DNA of 64,000 bases from Nonomuraea spiralis (GCF_014648435.1 NZ_BMRC01000019.1:62001-126000), one strand, 5' to 3'; counted from the first letter of the stretch, positions 44,364-52,058 are shown. Notes: generated by a model not told the origin, from the letters alone. A program made the numbers and translations.

Positions 44364-45581
44364 ATGCCCGAGGCAGTCATCGTCGCAACCGCGCGTTCCC
44401 CGATCGGACGAGCCTTCAAGGGGTCGCTCAAGGACATCCGTCCCGACGATCTGACCGTACAGATGATCCAGGCGGCGCTGGCCAAGGTGCCCCAGCTCGA
44501 TCCGAACACGATCGACGACCTCATGCTCGGCTGCGGCCTGCCGGGCGGCGAGCAGGGCTTCAACATGGCCCGGGTGGTGGCGGTCCTGCTCGGGCTCGAC
44601 ACCGTGCCCGGCACGACCGTCACCCGCTACTGCTCCTCCTCGTTGCAGACGACGCGGATGGCCTTCCACGCGATCAAGGCGGGTGAGGGTGACGTGTTCG
44701 TCTCGGCCGGCGTCGAGACCGTCTCCCGCTTCGCCAAGGGCAACTCCGACTCGCTGCCCGACACCCACAACCCGCTCTTCCTCGACGCGCTCGCCCGTAC
44801 GAAGAAGGCGGCCGAGGGCGGCCGGACGTGGCACGACCCGCGCGCGGACGGCGCCGTGCCCGACATCTACATCGCCATGGGCCAGACCGCCGAGAACCTG
44901 GCCCAGCTCAAGGGCGTCAGCCGCCGCGAGCAGGACGAGTTCGGCGTACGCTCCCAGAACCTGGCCGAGAAGGCGCTGGCCGACGGGTTCTGGCAGAAGG
45001 ACATCACGCCCGTCACGCTCCCCGACGGCACCGTGGTCAGCAAGGACGACGGCCCCCGGGCCGGCACCACGTACGAGGGGGTGGCCGGGCTGAAGCCGGT
45101 GTTCCGCCCCGACGGCACGGTCACCGCCGGCAACTGCTGCCCGCTCAACGACGGCGCGGCGGCCGTGATCATCATGAGCGACGTCAAGGCGGCCGAGCTG
45201 GGCATCACGCCGCTGGCCAGGATCGTCAGCACCGGCGTCAGCGGGCTCTCGCCCGAGATCATGGGCCTCGGGCCGGTGGAGGCCTCGAAGCAGGCGCTGT
45301 CGCGGGCCGGGATGGCGATCGAGGACGTCGACCTCGTGGAGATCAACGAGGCGTTCGCGGCGCAGGTGATCCCGTCGTACCAGGACCTCGGGATCGAGCT
45401 CGACCGGCTCAACGTCAACGGCGGGGCCATCGCCGTGGGGCACCCGTTCGGGATGACGGGGGCGCGCATCACCTCGACGCTGATCAACAGCCTGCGCCAC
45501 CACGACAAGAGCATCGGCCTGGAGACGATGTGCGTGGGCGGCGGCCAGGGCATGGCGATGGTGCTGGAGCGCCTGTCCTAG
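44364..45581 (+). CDS. Thiolase, acetyl-CoA C-acyltransferase
   Basis: A 405-residue degradative thiolase. Catalytic Cys90 is in VTRYCSSSLQTTRMAFHAI, the conserved NEAFAAQVIPS and GGAIAVGHPFGMTGAR motifs follow, and the second Cys is in MCVGGGQGMAMVL. It would release acetyl-CoA in beta-oxidation. ATG 44364 is preceded by AAGGAGGGG; an A/T-rich stretch (44321-44342, GGAATATAGTTCTAATATC) upstream is a likely promoter/operator. The location near SGNH hydrolase and cbs matches fadA3 (Rv1074c). Confidence 0.95.
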   Translation: MPEAVIVATARSPIGRAFKGSLKDIRPDDLTVQMIQAALAKVPQLDPNTIDDLMLGCGLPGGEQGFNMARVVAVLLGLDTVPGTTVTRYCSSSLQTTRMAFHAIKAGEGDVFVSAGVETVSRFAKGNSDSLPDTHNPLFLDALARTKKAAEGGRTWHDPRADGAVPDIYIAMGQTAENLAQLKGVSRREQDEFGVRSQNLAEKALADGFWQKDITPVTLPDGTVVSKDDGPRAGTTYEGVAGLKPVFRPDGTVTAGNCCPLNDGAAAVIIMSDVKAAELGITPLARIVSTGVSGLSPEIMGLGPVEASKQALSRAGMAIEDVDLVEINEAFAAQVIPSYQDLGIELDRLNVNGGAIAVGHPFGMTGARITSTLINSLRHHDKSIGLETMCVGGGQGMAMVLERLS

Positions 45582-45592
45582 ACCGGTGCCGC

Positions 45593-45632
45593 GAGCGGCC
45601 AGGCGCGTCCGTACGGGCGTGCCGGGCCGCTC
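45593..45632. terminator. Bidirectional hairpin between thiolase and PPOX genes
   Basis: GAGCGGCC (45593-45600) pairs with GGCCGCTC (45625-45632), and the inner bases continue the stem with two G-U pairs, giving about 18 pairs in RNA. It lies between convergent genes. Confidence 0.7.
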
Positions 45633-45645
45633 GTGTCGTTCCGGG

Positions 45646-46053
45646 TCAGCCCTGGCGGTCCGGGCCCGCCTGGAGCGGGGTGACGCGGACGATGACGCGG
45701 CGGTCGCGGACCATGGCCTCGCGGTAGGCGTCCCAGTCGGGGTGCTCGCCGGAGATGTCGCGGTAGTAGGCGACGAGCTGGTCCATCGCCTCCGGCAGCG
45801 AGACGATCTCGGCCGTGCCGTCCACCTGGAGCCACTCCCCGAAGAAGCCGTCGGCGAGGACGCAGAGGGAGACGTGGGGATCACGGCGGATGTTGTGCAC
45901 CTTCATCGCCGTCTCGCGGGTGCTGATCACGATGTGACCGCCGGCCACGCCCGCCAGCACCGGTGACATCTGCGGGTGCCCTCCGCGACGACTGGTGAGC
46001 AGGACTGCGTGGTGGTTGGTCTCGATGAAGCCGAGTGCCTTGTCCAGATCCAT
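45646..46053 (-). CDS. PPOX-class flavin/F420-dependent protein
   Basis: A 135-residue split-barrel protein: GFIETNHHAVLLTSRRGGHP, QMSPVLAGVAGGHIVISTRE, HNIRRDPHVSLCVLAD and VRVTPLQ. This is the pattern of pyridoxamine-oxidase-like, F420- or FMN-binding reductases common in actinobacteria. ATG 46053 gives the standard length. A strong hairpin (46068-46092) separates it from the upstream gene on the same strand. The substrate and cofactor preference cannot be decided from the sequence. Confidence 0.88.
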   Translation of the reverse strand: MDLDKALGFIETNHHAVLLTSRRGGHPQMSPVLAGVAGGHIVISTRETAMKVHNIRRDPHVSLCVLADGFFGEWLQVDGTAEIVSLPEAMDQLVAYYRDISGEHPDWDAYREAMVRDRRVIVRVTPLQAGPDRQG

Positions 46054-46067
46054 GTGTTCATGATGAC

Positions 46068-46092
46068 GCGCCCGTGCTCGACGCACGGGCGC
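46068..46092 (-). terminator. Perfect 10-base-pair hairpin
   Basis: GCGCCCGTGC (46068-46077) pairs perfectly with GCACGGGCGC (46083-46092) around a five-base loop, after the DUF4287 gene and before the PPOX gene. Confidence 0.75.
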
Positions 46093-46109
46093 GGGGATGT
46101 GGAAGGGCT

Positions 46110-46334
46110 CTACATTCGGGTACGGCGGTGCCGCTCGTGCTCCAGCACGATCGCGGCGGCGTAGCCGTGGGTCAGCCCGTGCTCGTCGGCGAGCCAGTTG
46201 GCCCGCTCGTCGCACCTCAGGAAAGCCGGGCCGTTGTCGATGGCTTGGAACCACTCGGGGAGTTCGCGTCCCGTTATCGTGGGGACCCTTGCGATGAGCT
46301 TCGTCTGCGTCTCCGGTGAGTGGTTCAAGGACAT
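46110..46334 (-). CDS. DUF4287-like small protein
   Basis: A 74-residue protein with TGRELPEWFQAIDNG, DERANWLADEHGLTHGYAAA and IVLEHERHRR, the DUF4287 pattern, which is often found as a stand-alone short protein or fused to DUF5655. ATG 46334 is preceded by GGAGGTGCCC. It is likely cytosolic; the function is unknown. Confidence 0.82.
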   Translation of the reverse strand: MSLNHSPETQTKLIARVPTITGRELPEWFQAIDNGPAFLRCDERANWLADEHGLTHGYAAAIVLEHERHRRTRM

Positions 46335-46452
46335 GGGCACCTCCGCGGATTAAGGTCCTTTGCTCGACACTGCAACACCGCGGTGCGAATGGCAACCCCT
46401 CGGCTCGGCATCATTCTGTGACGGCAGGTAGATTTCCGGTCGCACAAAGAGA

Positions 46453-46477
46453 GGGCCCCGCCGTGACGGCGAGGCCC
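46453..46477 (-). terminator. Terminator of the Bax-inhibitor-like gene
   Basis: GGGCC plus CGCCG (46453-46463) pair with CGGCG plus GGCCC (46467-46477), with one internal mismatch and a three-base loop, followed on the minus strand by TCTCTTTGTG. Confidence 0.8.
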
Positions 46478-46492
46478 CCTGGAGATGAACGG

Positions 46493-47284
46493 TCAGTCGT
46501 CGCCGGTGAAATAGCTGATGAAGCGCAGCACCTCAAGGTAGATCCAGACCAGGCTCAGCGTGAGGCCGAACGCGCACTGCCAGGCGAACTTCTCCGGAGC
46601 GCCCTGGCGCACGCCCTGCTCGATCGCATCGAAGTCGAGGAGCAGGAAGAAGCAGCCGACCAGGATCATGACGATGCTGAAGATCCAGCCGATCGGGCTG
46701 TCGGTGCGCAGGCCGAGCCCGACGCCGTTGAAGATCCCGACGATCAGGTTGACCAGCACCAGCCCGACCACCGCGATGGCGGCCGCCATGCCGAACTTGA
46801 CCAGCTTGGGCGTGACGCGGACGACCCGCAGCGAGTAGACGGTCAGCACCGCGCCGAAGGCGAAGGCCGTGCCGAGCACCGCCTGAAGGACGATGCCGCT
46901 GATGGCCCCCTCGAAGACCTGGCTGATCTTGCCGAGGAACACGCCCTCGAACACCGCGTAGCCCAGGATGAGGGCCGGGTTGGCGCTCTGGGTGAACGAG
47001 GCGATCAGGCCGAGGATCAGGGCCACGACGGCGGCGCCGATGGCCACCCCCGGCGGCACGTTGAGCATCCAGGCCGCGGCGGCGGCCACGACCAGCGCGC
47101 CCAGGGTGAGGAAGCCCCGGACCACGACGTCGTCGAGGGTCATCGCCCGGTGGGCGGGCGGGGCGGGGGGTGCGTACGACGGGGCGTCGTACATGTTCCG
47201 CAGCGTGTCGGGCGACGGGGCCGGCCCGGCCCATCCCGCGTGCTGCTGACGCGACCTGCTGAAAACGGGGTTCTTGCTCTCCAT
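46493..47284 (-). CDS. Bax inhibitor-1/YccA-family membrane protein
   Basis: A 263-residue membrane protein. After about 45 Pro-rich N-terminal residues (PAPSPDTLRNMYDAPSYAPP) come seven membrane spans, including ALVVAAAAAWMLNVPPGVAI, ILGLIASFTQSANPALILG, VLGTAFAFGAVLTVYSL, IVMILVGCFFLLLDFDAIEQ and SLVWIYLEVLRFISYF. The LLDFDAIEQGVRQGAP loop is characteristic of the actinobacterial BI-1/YccA branch. It may act as an ion or Ca2+ leak channel; the bacterial role is poorly defined. Confidence 0.92.
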   Translation of the reverse strand: MESKNPVFSRSRQQHAGWAGPAPSPDTLRNMYDAPSYAPPAPPAHRAMTLDDVVVRGFLTLGALVVAAAAAWMLNVPPGVAIGAAVVALILGLIASFTQSANPALILGYAVFEGVFLGKISQVFEGAISGIVLQAVLGTAFAFGAVLTVYSLRVVRVTPKLVKFGMAAAIAVVGLVLVNLIVGIFNGVGLGLRTDSPIGWIFSIVMILVGCFFLLLDFDAIEQGVRQGAPEKFAWQCAFGLTLSLVWIYLEVLRFISYFTGDD

Positions 47285-47649
47285 CGCTGCCTCCTGTGGC
47301 GCCGAGCCTACGGGGCCTGGCGGCACCTAGGTCAACTCACGCTCAGATCGAAGTACGGGGGGACTTCGGCAGCGAGGACAACGAACGCGGTCCAGGGGAA
47401 GTTCCCAAGGTCACCGGGCCCGTGCCCGGGGGCCGCCGGGCCGGCCGCGAAGAAGTCCGGGGCGGCCAATTGAAACCGGGTTCTGTTGGGTTTCGTGATG
47501 AAAACGAAATCTTCCGGATGGCCCTCCACATCGGGTCTTCCCGGCAAACCACTGGAAGCATTGTGTGACGGGCTGACAACAGTAGTGAACCGGCGGATGC
47601 GACAAGACGCTTCACTCGGAGAAAACCCCAGGTCGGGGACACTTAAGAA
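47285..47649. other. 365-base gap between the tRNA and the BI-1 gene
   Basis: No convincing gene is seen here. The sequence is less GC-rich than its surroundings (for example GGTTTCGTGATGAAAACGAA near 47490). It must hold the BI-1 promoter near 47285 and the tRNA terminator: a CCCC/GGGG hairpin at 47626-47638 followed on the minus strand by TTTT. Short frames such as 47332-47679, which begins with the T-arm translation RVRIPPGAP, are artefacts of the tRNA. An undetected small RNA or an old integration scar is possible. Confidence 0.6.
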
Positions 47650-47725
47650 TGGTGCCCCCGGCGGGATTCGAACCCGCACTACAACCCTTTTAAGGGGTTT
47701 GCCTCTGCCATTGGGCTACGGGGGC
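47650..47725 (-). tRNA. Class I tRNA with anticodon UAA
   Basis: A 76-base cloverleaf on the minus strand including encoded CCA. Acceptor stem GCCCCCG/CGGGGGC pairs fully; the D arm is GCC/GGC with loop CAATGGCAGA and a C13-A22 mismatch; the anticodon stem AACCC/GGGTT closes loop CTTAAAA, giving anticodon UAA; the variable region is only five bases (GTAGT); the T arm is GCGGG-TTCGAAT-CCCGC; the discriminator is A. UAA reads the leucine codon UUA, yet bacterial tRNA-Leu has a long variable arm, which is absent here. It has its own -10-like TATGAT (47732-47737) and a terminator (47622-47638). The amino acid it carries is uncertain. Confidence 0.85.
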
Positions 47726-47731
47726 GCCGCA

Positions 47732-47737
47732 ATCATA
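47732..47737 (-). promoter_or_regulatory. -10 element of the tRNA gene
   Basis: TATGAT on the minus strand ends six bases before the first tRNA nucleotide, an excellent -10 match. The -35 region is weak. Confidence 0.55.
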
Positions 47738-47774
47738 CGAAACGGACCATGCTTCCGAGGAGCACAACTTCGCA

Positions 47775-48299
47775 TCAGGCGTCACAACTGTGAAGTCTGC
47801 GGTGAAGTGATAGGGCTCCCGGCACTCTGTCCAAGAAGAGTAGACCGTCCAGATGGTCCAGTTGGTGTTGAATGCAGCGGGCTTCGAAGGCGTCCGCCTC
47901 GATGATGACCGGCTCCCCCGTGCCCGGCAAATGCCCACGTACGGTGATACGTGTCGCCCGGCGTACGTCCGCCGTGAGCTCCGCGATGGACGCGCAGCCC
48001 TCGCGCCCGCCGTCCCAATGAGCGGCCCTCGTGAGCCGAGGGTTGATCAGGACGAGCTCTCCGGCCCACGACCGGGCACGGGGGTGGCTCCAGGCGTTGA
48101 AGGCGATCAGCCGCCAGCTCAGGCCGATCTGGGGGGCGGCCAGCCCGGTGACGGCGGTACGGCCGCGCAGGGTGGCGAGGAGATCGGCGGCGGCGGTCAC
48201 CACCTCGGGGGCCGCCGGGTCCACCGGCTCGGCCTTGGCCGACAGGGCCGGGTGCGGGGCGCCGAGCACCTGCCGCGGGGTGCCCCTGGCGCCGCTCAC
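47775..48299 (-). CDS. Peptide deformylase homologue with altered catalytic motif
   Basis: A 174-residue protein with all three deformylase motifs in changed form: motif 1 TGLAAPQIG (intact), motif 2 REGCASI (EGCLS type, Cys metal ligand kept), and motif 3 IQHQLDHLDG where the catalytic Glu of HExDH is Gln; both metal-binding His remain. Loss of Glu usually cripples deformylation, so it may be inactive, altered or a binding protein. It starts at GTG 48299 with a four-base overlap with the upstream ACT gene, and the tRNA lies 49 bases downstream. It is not expected to be the main deformylase. Confidence 0.85.
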   Translation of the reverse strand: MSGARGTPRQVLGAPHPALSAKAEPVDPAAPEVVTAAADLLATLRGRTAVTGLAAPQIGLSWRLIAFNAWSHPRARSWAGELVLINPRLTRAAHWDGGREGCASIAELTADVRRATRITVRGHLPGTGEPVIIEADAFEARCIQHQLDHLDGLLFLDRVPGALSLHRRLHSCDA

Positions 48300-48808
48300 A
48301 GCAGGTCCGGCTCGACGGGACGGAAGGTGATCTCCGAGTCGAGCCCGGCGCCGACGGCCGCCAGCCTGCGCATGAGGGCGGCGACGTCCACGTGCTTGGG
48401 CAGTTCGACGTCGGCGATGAGCACGTAGAGGCGGCCGGTGAGCCGGGTGCTCATGCCGGTGATGTTGCCCTTGTCGGCGGCGAGCACGGCGCTGACGGCC
48501 GAGATGATGCCCGGCCGGTCGGGGCCGTGCACGGTCAGGACGTAGCCGAGGCCGCCGCCGTCGTCGCAGAAGTGCCGCCGCGCCTCCACGGCCGAGGCGG
48601 AGACCACCAGGTCGGGGGCGCGCAGCCGTTTCATCAGCTCGGCGGGGTCCAGGTCGCCGGAGACCAGCAACATCATCGCCACGTGGCCGCCGAGCAGCGT
48701 CATGGTCGAGTCCTGGATGTTCGCCCCGCAGTCGGCGAGCGAACCGGTGACGGCGGCGATCACGCCGGGCCGGTCCACGCCGAGCACTGTCACCGCTGAG
48801 AGCCCCAC
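48296..48808 (-). CDS. Two-ACT-domain protein (GcvR-like)
   Basis: A 170-residue protein of two ACT domains: SAVTVLGVDRPGVIAAVTGS plus ANIQDSTMTLLGGHVAMMLLV, and YVLTVHGPDRPGIISAVSAVL plus GNITGMSTRLTGRLYVLIADV. This is the layout of GcvR/PSP-N-type amino-acid-sensing proteins. It begins with GTG 48808 and overlaps the deformylase-like gene. It could sense glycine, serine or a related amino acid; no DNA-binding part is present, so it acts by protein contact. The link to translation genes is only by position. Confidence 0.9.
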   Translation of the reverse strand: MGLSAVTVLGVDRPGVIAAVTGSLADCGANIQDSTMTLLGGHVAMMLLVSGDLDPAELMKRLRAPDLVVSASAVEARRHFCDDGGGLGYVLTVHGPDRPGIISAVSAVLAADKGNITGMSTRLTGRLYVLIADVELPKHVDVAALMRRLAAVGAGLDSEITFRPVEPDLL

Positions 48809-48850
48809 CCCTGGTACCCCTTCCGCATCGCGTTCAGGAGTGCCGAAAAC

Positions 48851-48873
48851 GCCCCGGCGATGTTCGCCGGGGC
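48851..48873 (-). terminator. Terminator of ndh
   Basis: GCCCCGGCG (48851-48859) pairs perfectly with CGCCGGGGC (48865-48873) around ATGTT, followed on the minus strand by GTTTTC. Confidence 0.85.
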
Positions 48874-48888
48874 GCTGCCGTACCTGGG

Positions 48889-50205
48889 CTAGCGGCGGGT
48901 CGTCGCCACCGCGGCCCTGAAGCCGTCGCGCGGATGCTCCATCTCACCCAGCGAGATGGTCTCTCGCTTGAAGAACAGGGCCAGGGTCCAGTCGACGACG
49001 ACGCGGACCTTGCGGTTCAGCGTCGGCACCCGCGACAGATGGTAAGTGCGGTGCATGAACCACGCAGGGAAACCGCGCAGCTTCACGCCATAGACATTGG
49101 CGACGCCTTGGTGCAGGCCCAGACCGGCGACCGATCCGACATATTTGTGGCGGTAATCGACCAGTTGCTCGCCACGCAGGTGACGGACGATGTTGTCGGC
49201 CAGCACCTTGGCCTGGCGTACGGCGTGCTGGGCGTTGGGCGCGCAGTACTGGCCGGGGTTCGTCACGTCGGGCACGCCCGCCGCGTCGCCGGCGGCGAAG
49301 GCGTCCCGGGTGCCGGCGACGGTCAGCGCGGCGGTGGCCTTGATCCGGCCGCGCTCGTCCAGGGGCAGGTCGCTGTCGTTGACCACCGGGCTCGGCTTGA
49401 CGCCCGCGGTCCACACCAGGGTCTCGGCGTCGAACTCCGTGCCGTCGCTGAGCACGACGTGGCCGCCCTCGCACGACTCCAGCCTGGTGTCCAGCTTGAC
49501 CTCGATGCCGCGCTCGCGGAGCTGCTCCAGCGTCCACTTGCCCATCTCGGGGCCCACCTCGGGCAGGACCCGGTTCGTGGCCTCGACGAGGACCCAGCGC
49601 AGGTCGGCCGGGCCGATGTTGCGGTAGTAGCGCGTGGAGTCCTTGGCCATGTCCTCCAGCTCGGCCAGCGCCTCCACGCCCGCGAAGCCGGCCCCGACCA
49701 CGACGAACGTGAGCGCCCTGCGCCGCACCTCGGGGTCCTCGGTCGACTCGGCCACGTCGAGCAGGTGCAGGACGCGGTTGCGCAGCGCGATGGCCTCGCC
49801 GACGGTCTTGAACCCGATGCCGATGTCGGTCAGGCCGGGGATCGGCAGCGTACGCGAGATCGACCCGGCGGCCATCACGATCACGTCGTAGGCCACCTGG
49901 CGCGGCTCGCCCTCGGCGGGCTGGAAGGTGACGACGCGCTCGGCGTGGTCGACCTTGGTGACCGTGCCGTTGAGTATGCGCACCTTGGGCAGGATCCGGC
50001 GCAGCGGGGCCACCATGTGCCGGGGCGAGAGGTTACCCGCCGCCGCCTCCGGCAAGAACGGCTGGTAGGTCATGTAGGACTGGGGGTCGATGATCGTGAT
50101 GCGCGCCTCGCCGCCGCGCAGCTCGCGGTGGAGTTTGCGTTGCAGTCTGAGCGCTGTGTACAGGCCGACGTACCCGCCGCCGACGATCAAGATGTGCTTG
50201 TTCAT
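48889..50205 (-). CDS. ndh: Type II NADH dehydrogenase (NDH-2)
   Basis: A 438-residue flavoprotein that passes electrons from NADH to quinone without pumping protons. The FAD loop ILIVGGGYVGLYTALRLQ, the second dinucleotide loop FVVVGAGFAGVEALAELEDM, TLVWTAGVKPSPVV and GQYCAPNAQHAVRQAKVLADN are typical. The C-terminus (RVPTLNRKVRVVVDWTLALFF) carries the amphipathic membrane-binding helix. ATG 50205 lies 28 bases from a perfect Rex operator (50233-50250), so expression probably rises when NADH accumulates and releases Rex. Confidence 0.93.
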   Translation of the reverse strand: MNKHILIVGGGYVGLYTALRLQRKLHRELRGGEARITIIDPQSYMTYQPFLPEAAAGNLSPRHMVAPLRRILPKVRILNGTVTKVDHAERVVTFQPAEGEPRQVAYDVIVMAAGSISRTLPIPGLTDIGIGFKTVGEAIALRNRVLHLLDVAESTEDPEVRRRALTFVVVGAGFAGVEALAELEDMAKDSTRYYRNIGPADLRWVLVEATNRVLPEVGPEMGKWTLEQLRERGIEVKLDTRLESCEGGHVVLSDGTEFDAETLVWTAGVKPSPVVNDSDLPLDERGRIKATAALTVAGTRDAFAAGDAAGVPDVTNPGQYCAPNAQHAVRQAKVLADNIVRHLRGEQLVDYRHKYVGSVAGLGLHQGVANVYGVKLRGFPAWFMHRTYHLSRVPTLNRKVRVVVDWTLALFFKRETISLGEMEHPRDGFRAAVATTRR

Positions 50206-50232
50206 CCTGAGGCCCCATCCCTCGTGGAATGC

Positions 50233-50250
50233 TTGTGAAAGCATTCACAA
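50233..50250. promoter_or_regulatory. Rex operator upstream of ndh
   Basis: TTGTGAAAGCATTCACAA is an exact match to the redox-repressor Rex consensus (TTGTGAA, four bases, TTCACAA). A second overlapping inverted repeat GAATGCTT/AAGCATTC (50227-50246) shares the site. It lies 28 bases upstream of ATG 50205. Confidence 0.9.
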
Positions 50251-50300
50251 GCTTACGTCCGGGCCTCTCGGAGAGTCCAATCCGGGGGTGGTGGGACACG

Positions 50301-51095
50301 TCACACGGCCAGTGACCTGGCCCTGAGGAAGACGTCGTCCAGCATTTGGGCGGTGACGCGGCCGGTGAAGGTGTTCTGCTGGCTCGGGTGGTAGCAGCCG
50401 ATCAGGGTGACGGGGGCGGCGTCGTGGCGGACCTCCACCTCGACGCCGTGCCCGAAGGCGGGCCGCGTCCGGGGCAGCTCGTAGCCGGCGTCCCTGAGCG
50501 CGGGCCACATGGCCTGCCAGGCGAAGCCGCCGAGCGCCACCACCGCCCGTACGCTCGGCGCGACCAGCGCGATCTCCCGTGCCATCCACGGGAAGCAGGT
50601 GGCCTTCTCCTCGGGCGTGGGCTTGTTGGCCGGGGGCGCGCAGCGCACCGACGCGACGACCCTGGTGTCGATGAGCTCCTGGCCGTCGCCCGCGTACGTG
50701 CTGGTCTCCTTGGCCGCCAGGCCGCAGCGGTGGAGCGAGGCGAACAGCCAGTCGCCGCTGCGGTCGCCGGTGAAGATGCGGCCGGTCCTGTTGCCGCCGT
50801 GGGCCGCCGGCGCCAGGCCGACCAGCAACACCTTCGGCCGCTCGGCCCCCCACCCCGGGACGGGACGGCCCCAGTACGTCTCGTCCGCGAACGCGCGCCG
50901 CCTCACCCGCGCGACCTCCTCGCGCCACTCCACCAGACGCGGGCAGGCGCGGCAGACGGACTGCGCGGCCGTGAGCTCCGCGAGGGTGCTGCTGGTGGCG
51001 GCGAGGCGGCGCACGTCCGCGGGGTCATGGGCCACCGGCGTGTCAGGGGTGGCGGGGTCGCCGGGCCAGCCGGTGCCGGGAGGTACGAAGCTCAT
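50301..51095 (-). CDS. Uracil-DNA glycosylase, family 5 (UdgB)
   Basis: A 264-residue DNA-repair glycosylase. Cys pairs CRACPRLVEWR at the N-terminal cluster fit the 4Fe-4S ligand region. GLAPAAHGGNRTGRIFTGDRSG is the family 5 active-site motif that lacks the usual catalytic Asp, and GCYHPSQQNTFTGR is motif 2. It removes uracil or other damaged bases. GTG or ATG 51095 gives the normal length; the gene ends 96 bases from the ndh start. Confidence 0.93.
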   Translation of the reverse strand: MSFVPPGTGWPGDPATPDTPVAHDPADVRRLAATSSTLAELTAAQSVCRACPRLVEWREEVARVRRRAFADETYWGRPVPGWGAERPKVLLVGLAPAAHGGNRTGRIFTGDRSGDWLFASLHRCGLAAKETSTYAGDGQELIDTRVVASVRCAPPANKPTPEEKATCFPWMAREIALVAPSVRAVVALGGFAWQAMWPALRDAGYELPRTRPAFGHGVEVEVRHDAAPVTLIGCYHPSQQNTFTGRVTAQMLDDVFLRARSLAV

Positions 51096-51113
51096 GACAC
51101 CGATGGTGCCCGA

Positions 51114-52058
51114 TCACCTGGTCCGCGACGGCACGGGCGTGGCGGACGGCTCACCCGAAGGCCCGGCAGAGGGCCCGCCTGAGGGCGCGGCCGACGGCAG
51201 GCCGGTGGGGACCGGGGTCGCGGTCGGGCAGGTGGACGGCGTGGCCTTGGACGTGCCGTCGTCGGCGAACATCTCCTCCTGCTGGACCAGCGGCAGCGGG
51301 TAGCGGTTGAGCACCGGCTCGCCGCACGACCGGTCGACCGTGAAGCCGTGCTCCTCGGGGGCGACCGTGATCGGGTTGCCGTCCTGGTCGTAGAGGTAGA
51401 CGTCGGTCAGCGGGCTGCCGTCCTTGGCGTACGGCTTGATGTTGTAGAAGCCGAGGCTGCCCCCGACCAGCATCACGTCGGCCGGCGCCGACATCGCGAC
51501 CGGCTGCTCGCGACCGCCGGAGGCCTCCGCCATGCCGACGAGCAGCGCCAGCGCCGCGACCAGGTTGACGCCCGTCGCCAGCAGCGCGGCGAAGCGCCCG
51601 CCGCCGGCCCGGCCGAACCACACCGAGACCCACACGGCCGCCGCCACGAGCGCCCACTCGGCCAGGTTGCCCGGGACGAGGCCGCCGCGGGCCGTGATCG
51701 CCAGCAGCAGCATGGCCAGCAGGTAACCGCGCAGCACCCACCAGCCGGGCCGCAGCTCCGGCAGGAAGGCCACGAGCCCCTGGTACGGCTTCTGGCGCAG
51801 CAGCGCGGCATGCGCCCGCGCCGCGTACTCGCGGGGCCGCCGGCGGCGCTTCTGGCGGCTCTGGGGACGGCCTCCGTAGGCGGCCACCAGCTCGTCGGCG
51901 TAGGCCGCGGGCGGCCCGAGCCGATCCTCCAGCGGCAGGTCGGACTCGGCGGCGATCTCGGCCAGATGGTCGTCGAGGTCCTCGATCAGCTCCTCGCGGT
52001 CCGGGTGATCCGCCAGGGCGTCGCGGACGGCCTGCGCGTACTGTTCCGGCGTGGTCAT
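51114..52058 (-). CDS. HAAS-domain membrane protein, PadR partner
   Basis: A 314-residue protein with an N-terminal HAAS-like helical domain (YAQAVRDALADHPDREELIE, then DLDDHLAEIAAESDLPLEDR) that typically partners PadR regulators, followed by three membrane spans (about 110-205) and an extracytoplasmic part with STCPTATPVPTGLPSAAPSG low-complexity tail. Its ATG overlaps the PadR stop by four bases. It probably works with PadR in envelope-stress sensing, by analogy to HAAS/PadR pairs. Confidence 0.85.
   Translation of the reverse strand: MTTPEQYAQAVRDALADHPDREELIEDLDDHLAEIAAESDLPLEDRLGPPAAYADELVAAYGGRPQSRQKRRRRPREYAARAHAALLRQKPYQGLVAFLPELRPGWWVLRGYLLAMLLLAITARGGLVPGNLAEWALVAAAVWVSVWFGRAGGGRFAALLATGVNLVAALALLVGMAEASGGREQPVAMSAPADVMLVGGSLGFYNIKPYAKDGSPLTDVYLYDQDGNPITVAPEEHGFTVDRSCGEPVLNRYPLPLVQQEEMFADDGTSKATPSTCPTATPVPTGLPSAAPSGGPSAGPSGEPSATPVPSRTR

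Noticed and set aside
47332..47679. A 115-residue frame beginning RVRIPPGAP
   Set aside because: The start is the translated T arm and acceptor of the tRNA, a well-known artefact; no ribosome site or homology pattern.
47650..47725. Considered as the canonical bldA tRNA-Leu(UAA)
   Set aside because: BldA is class II with a long variable arm and a different body; this sequence has a five-base variable region and different D and acceptor stems.
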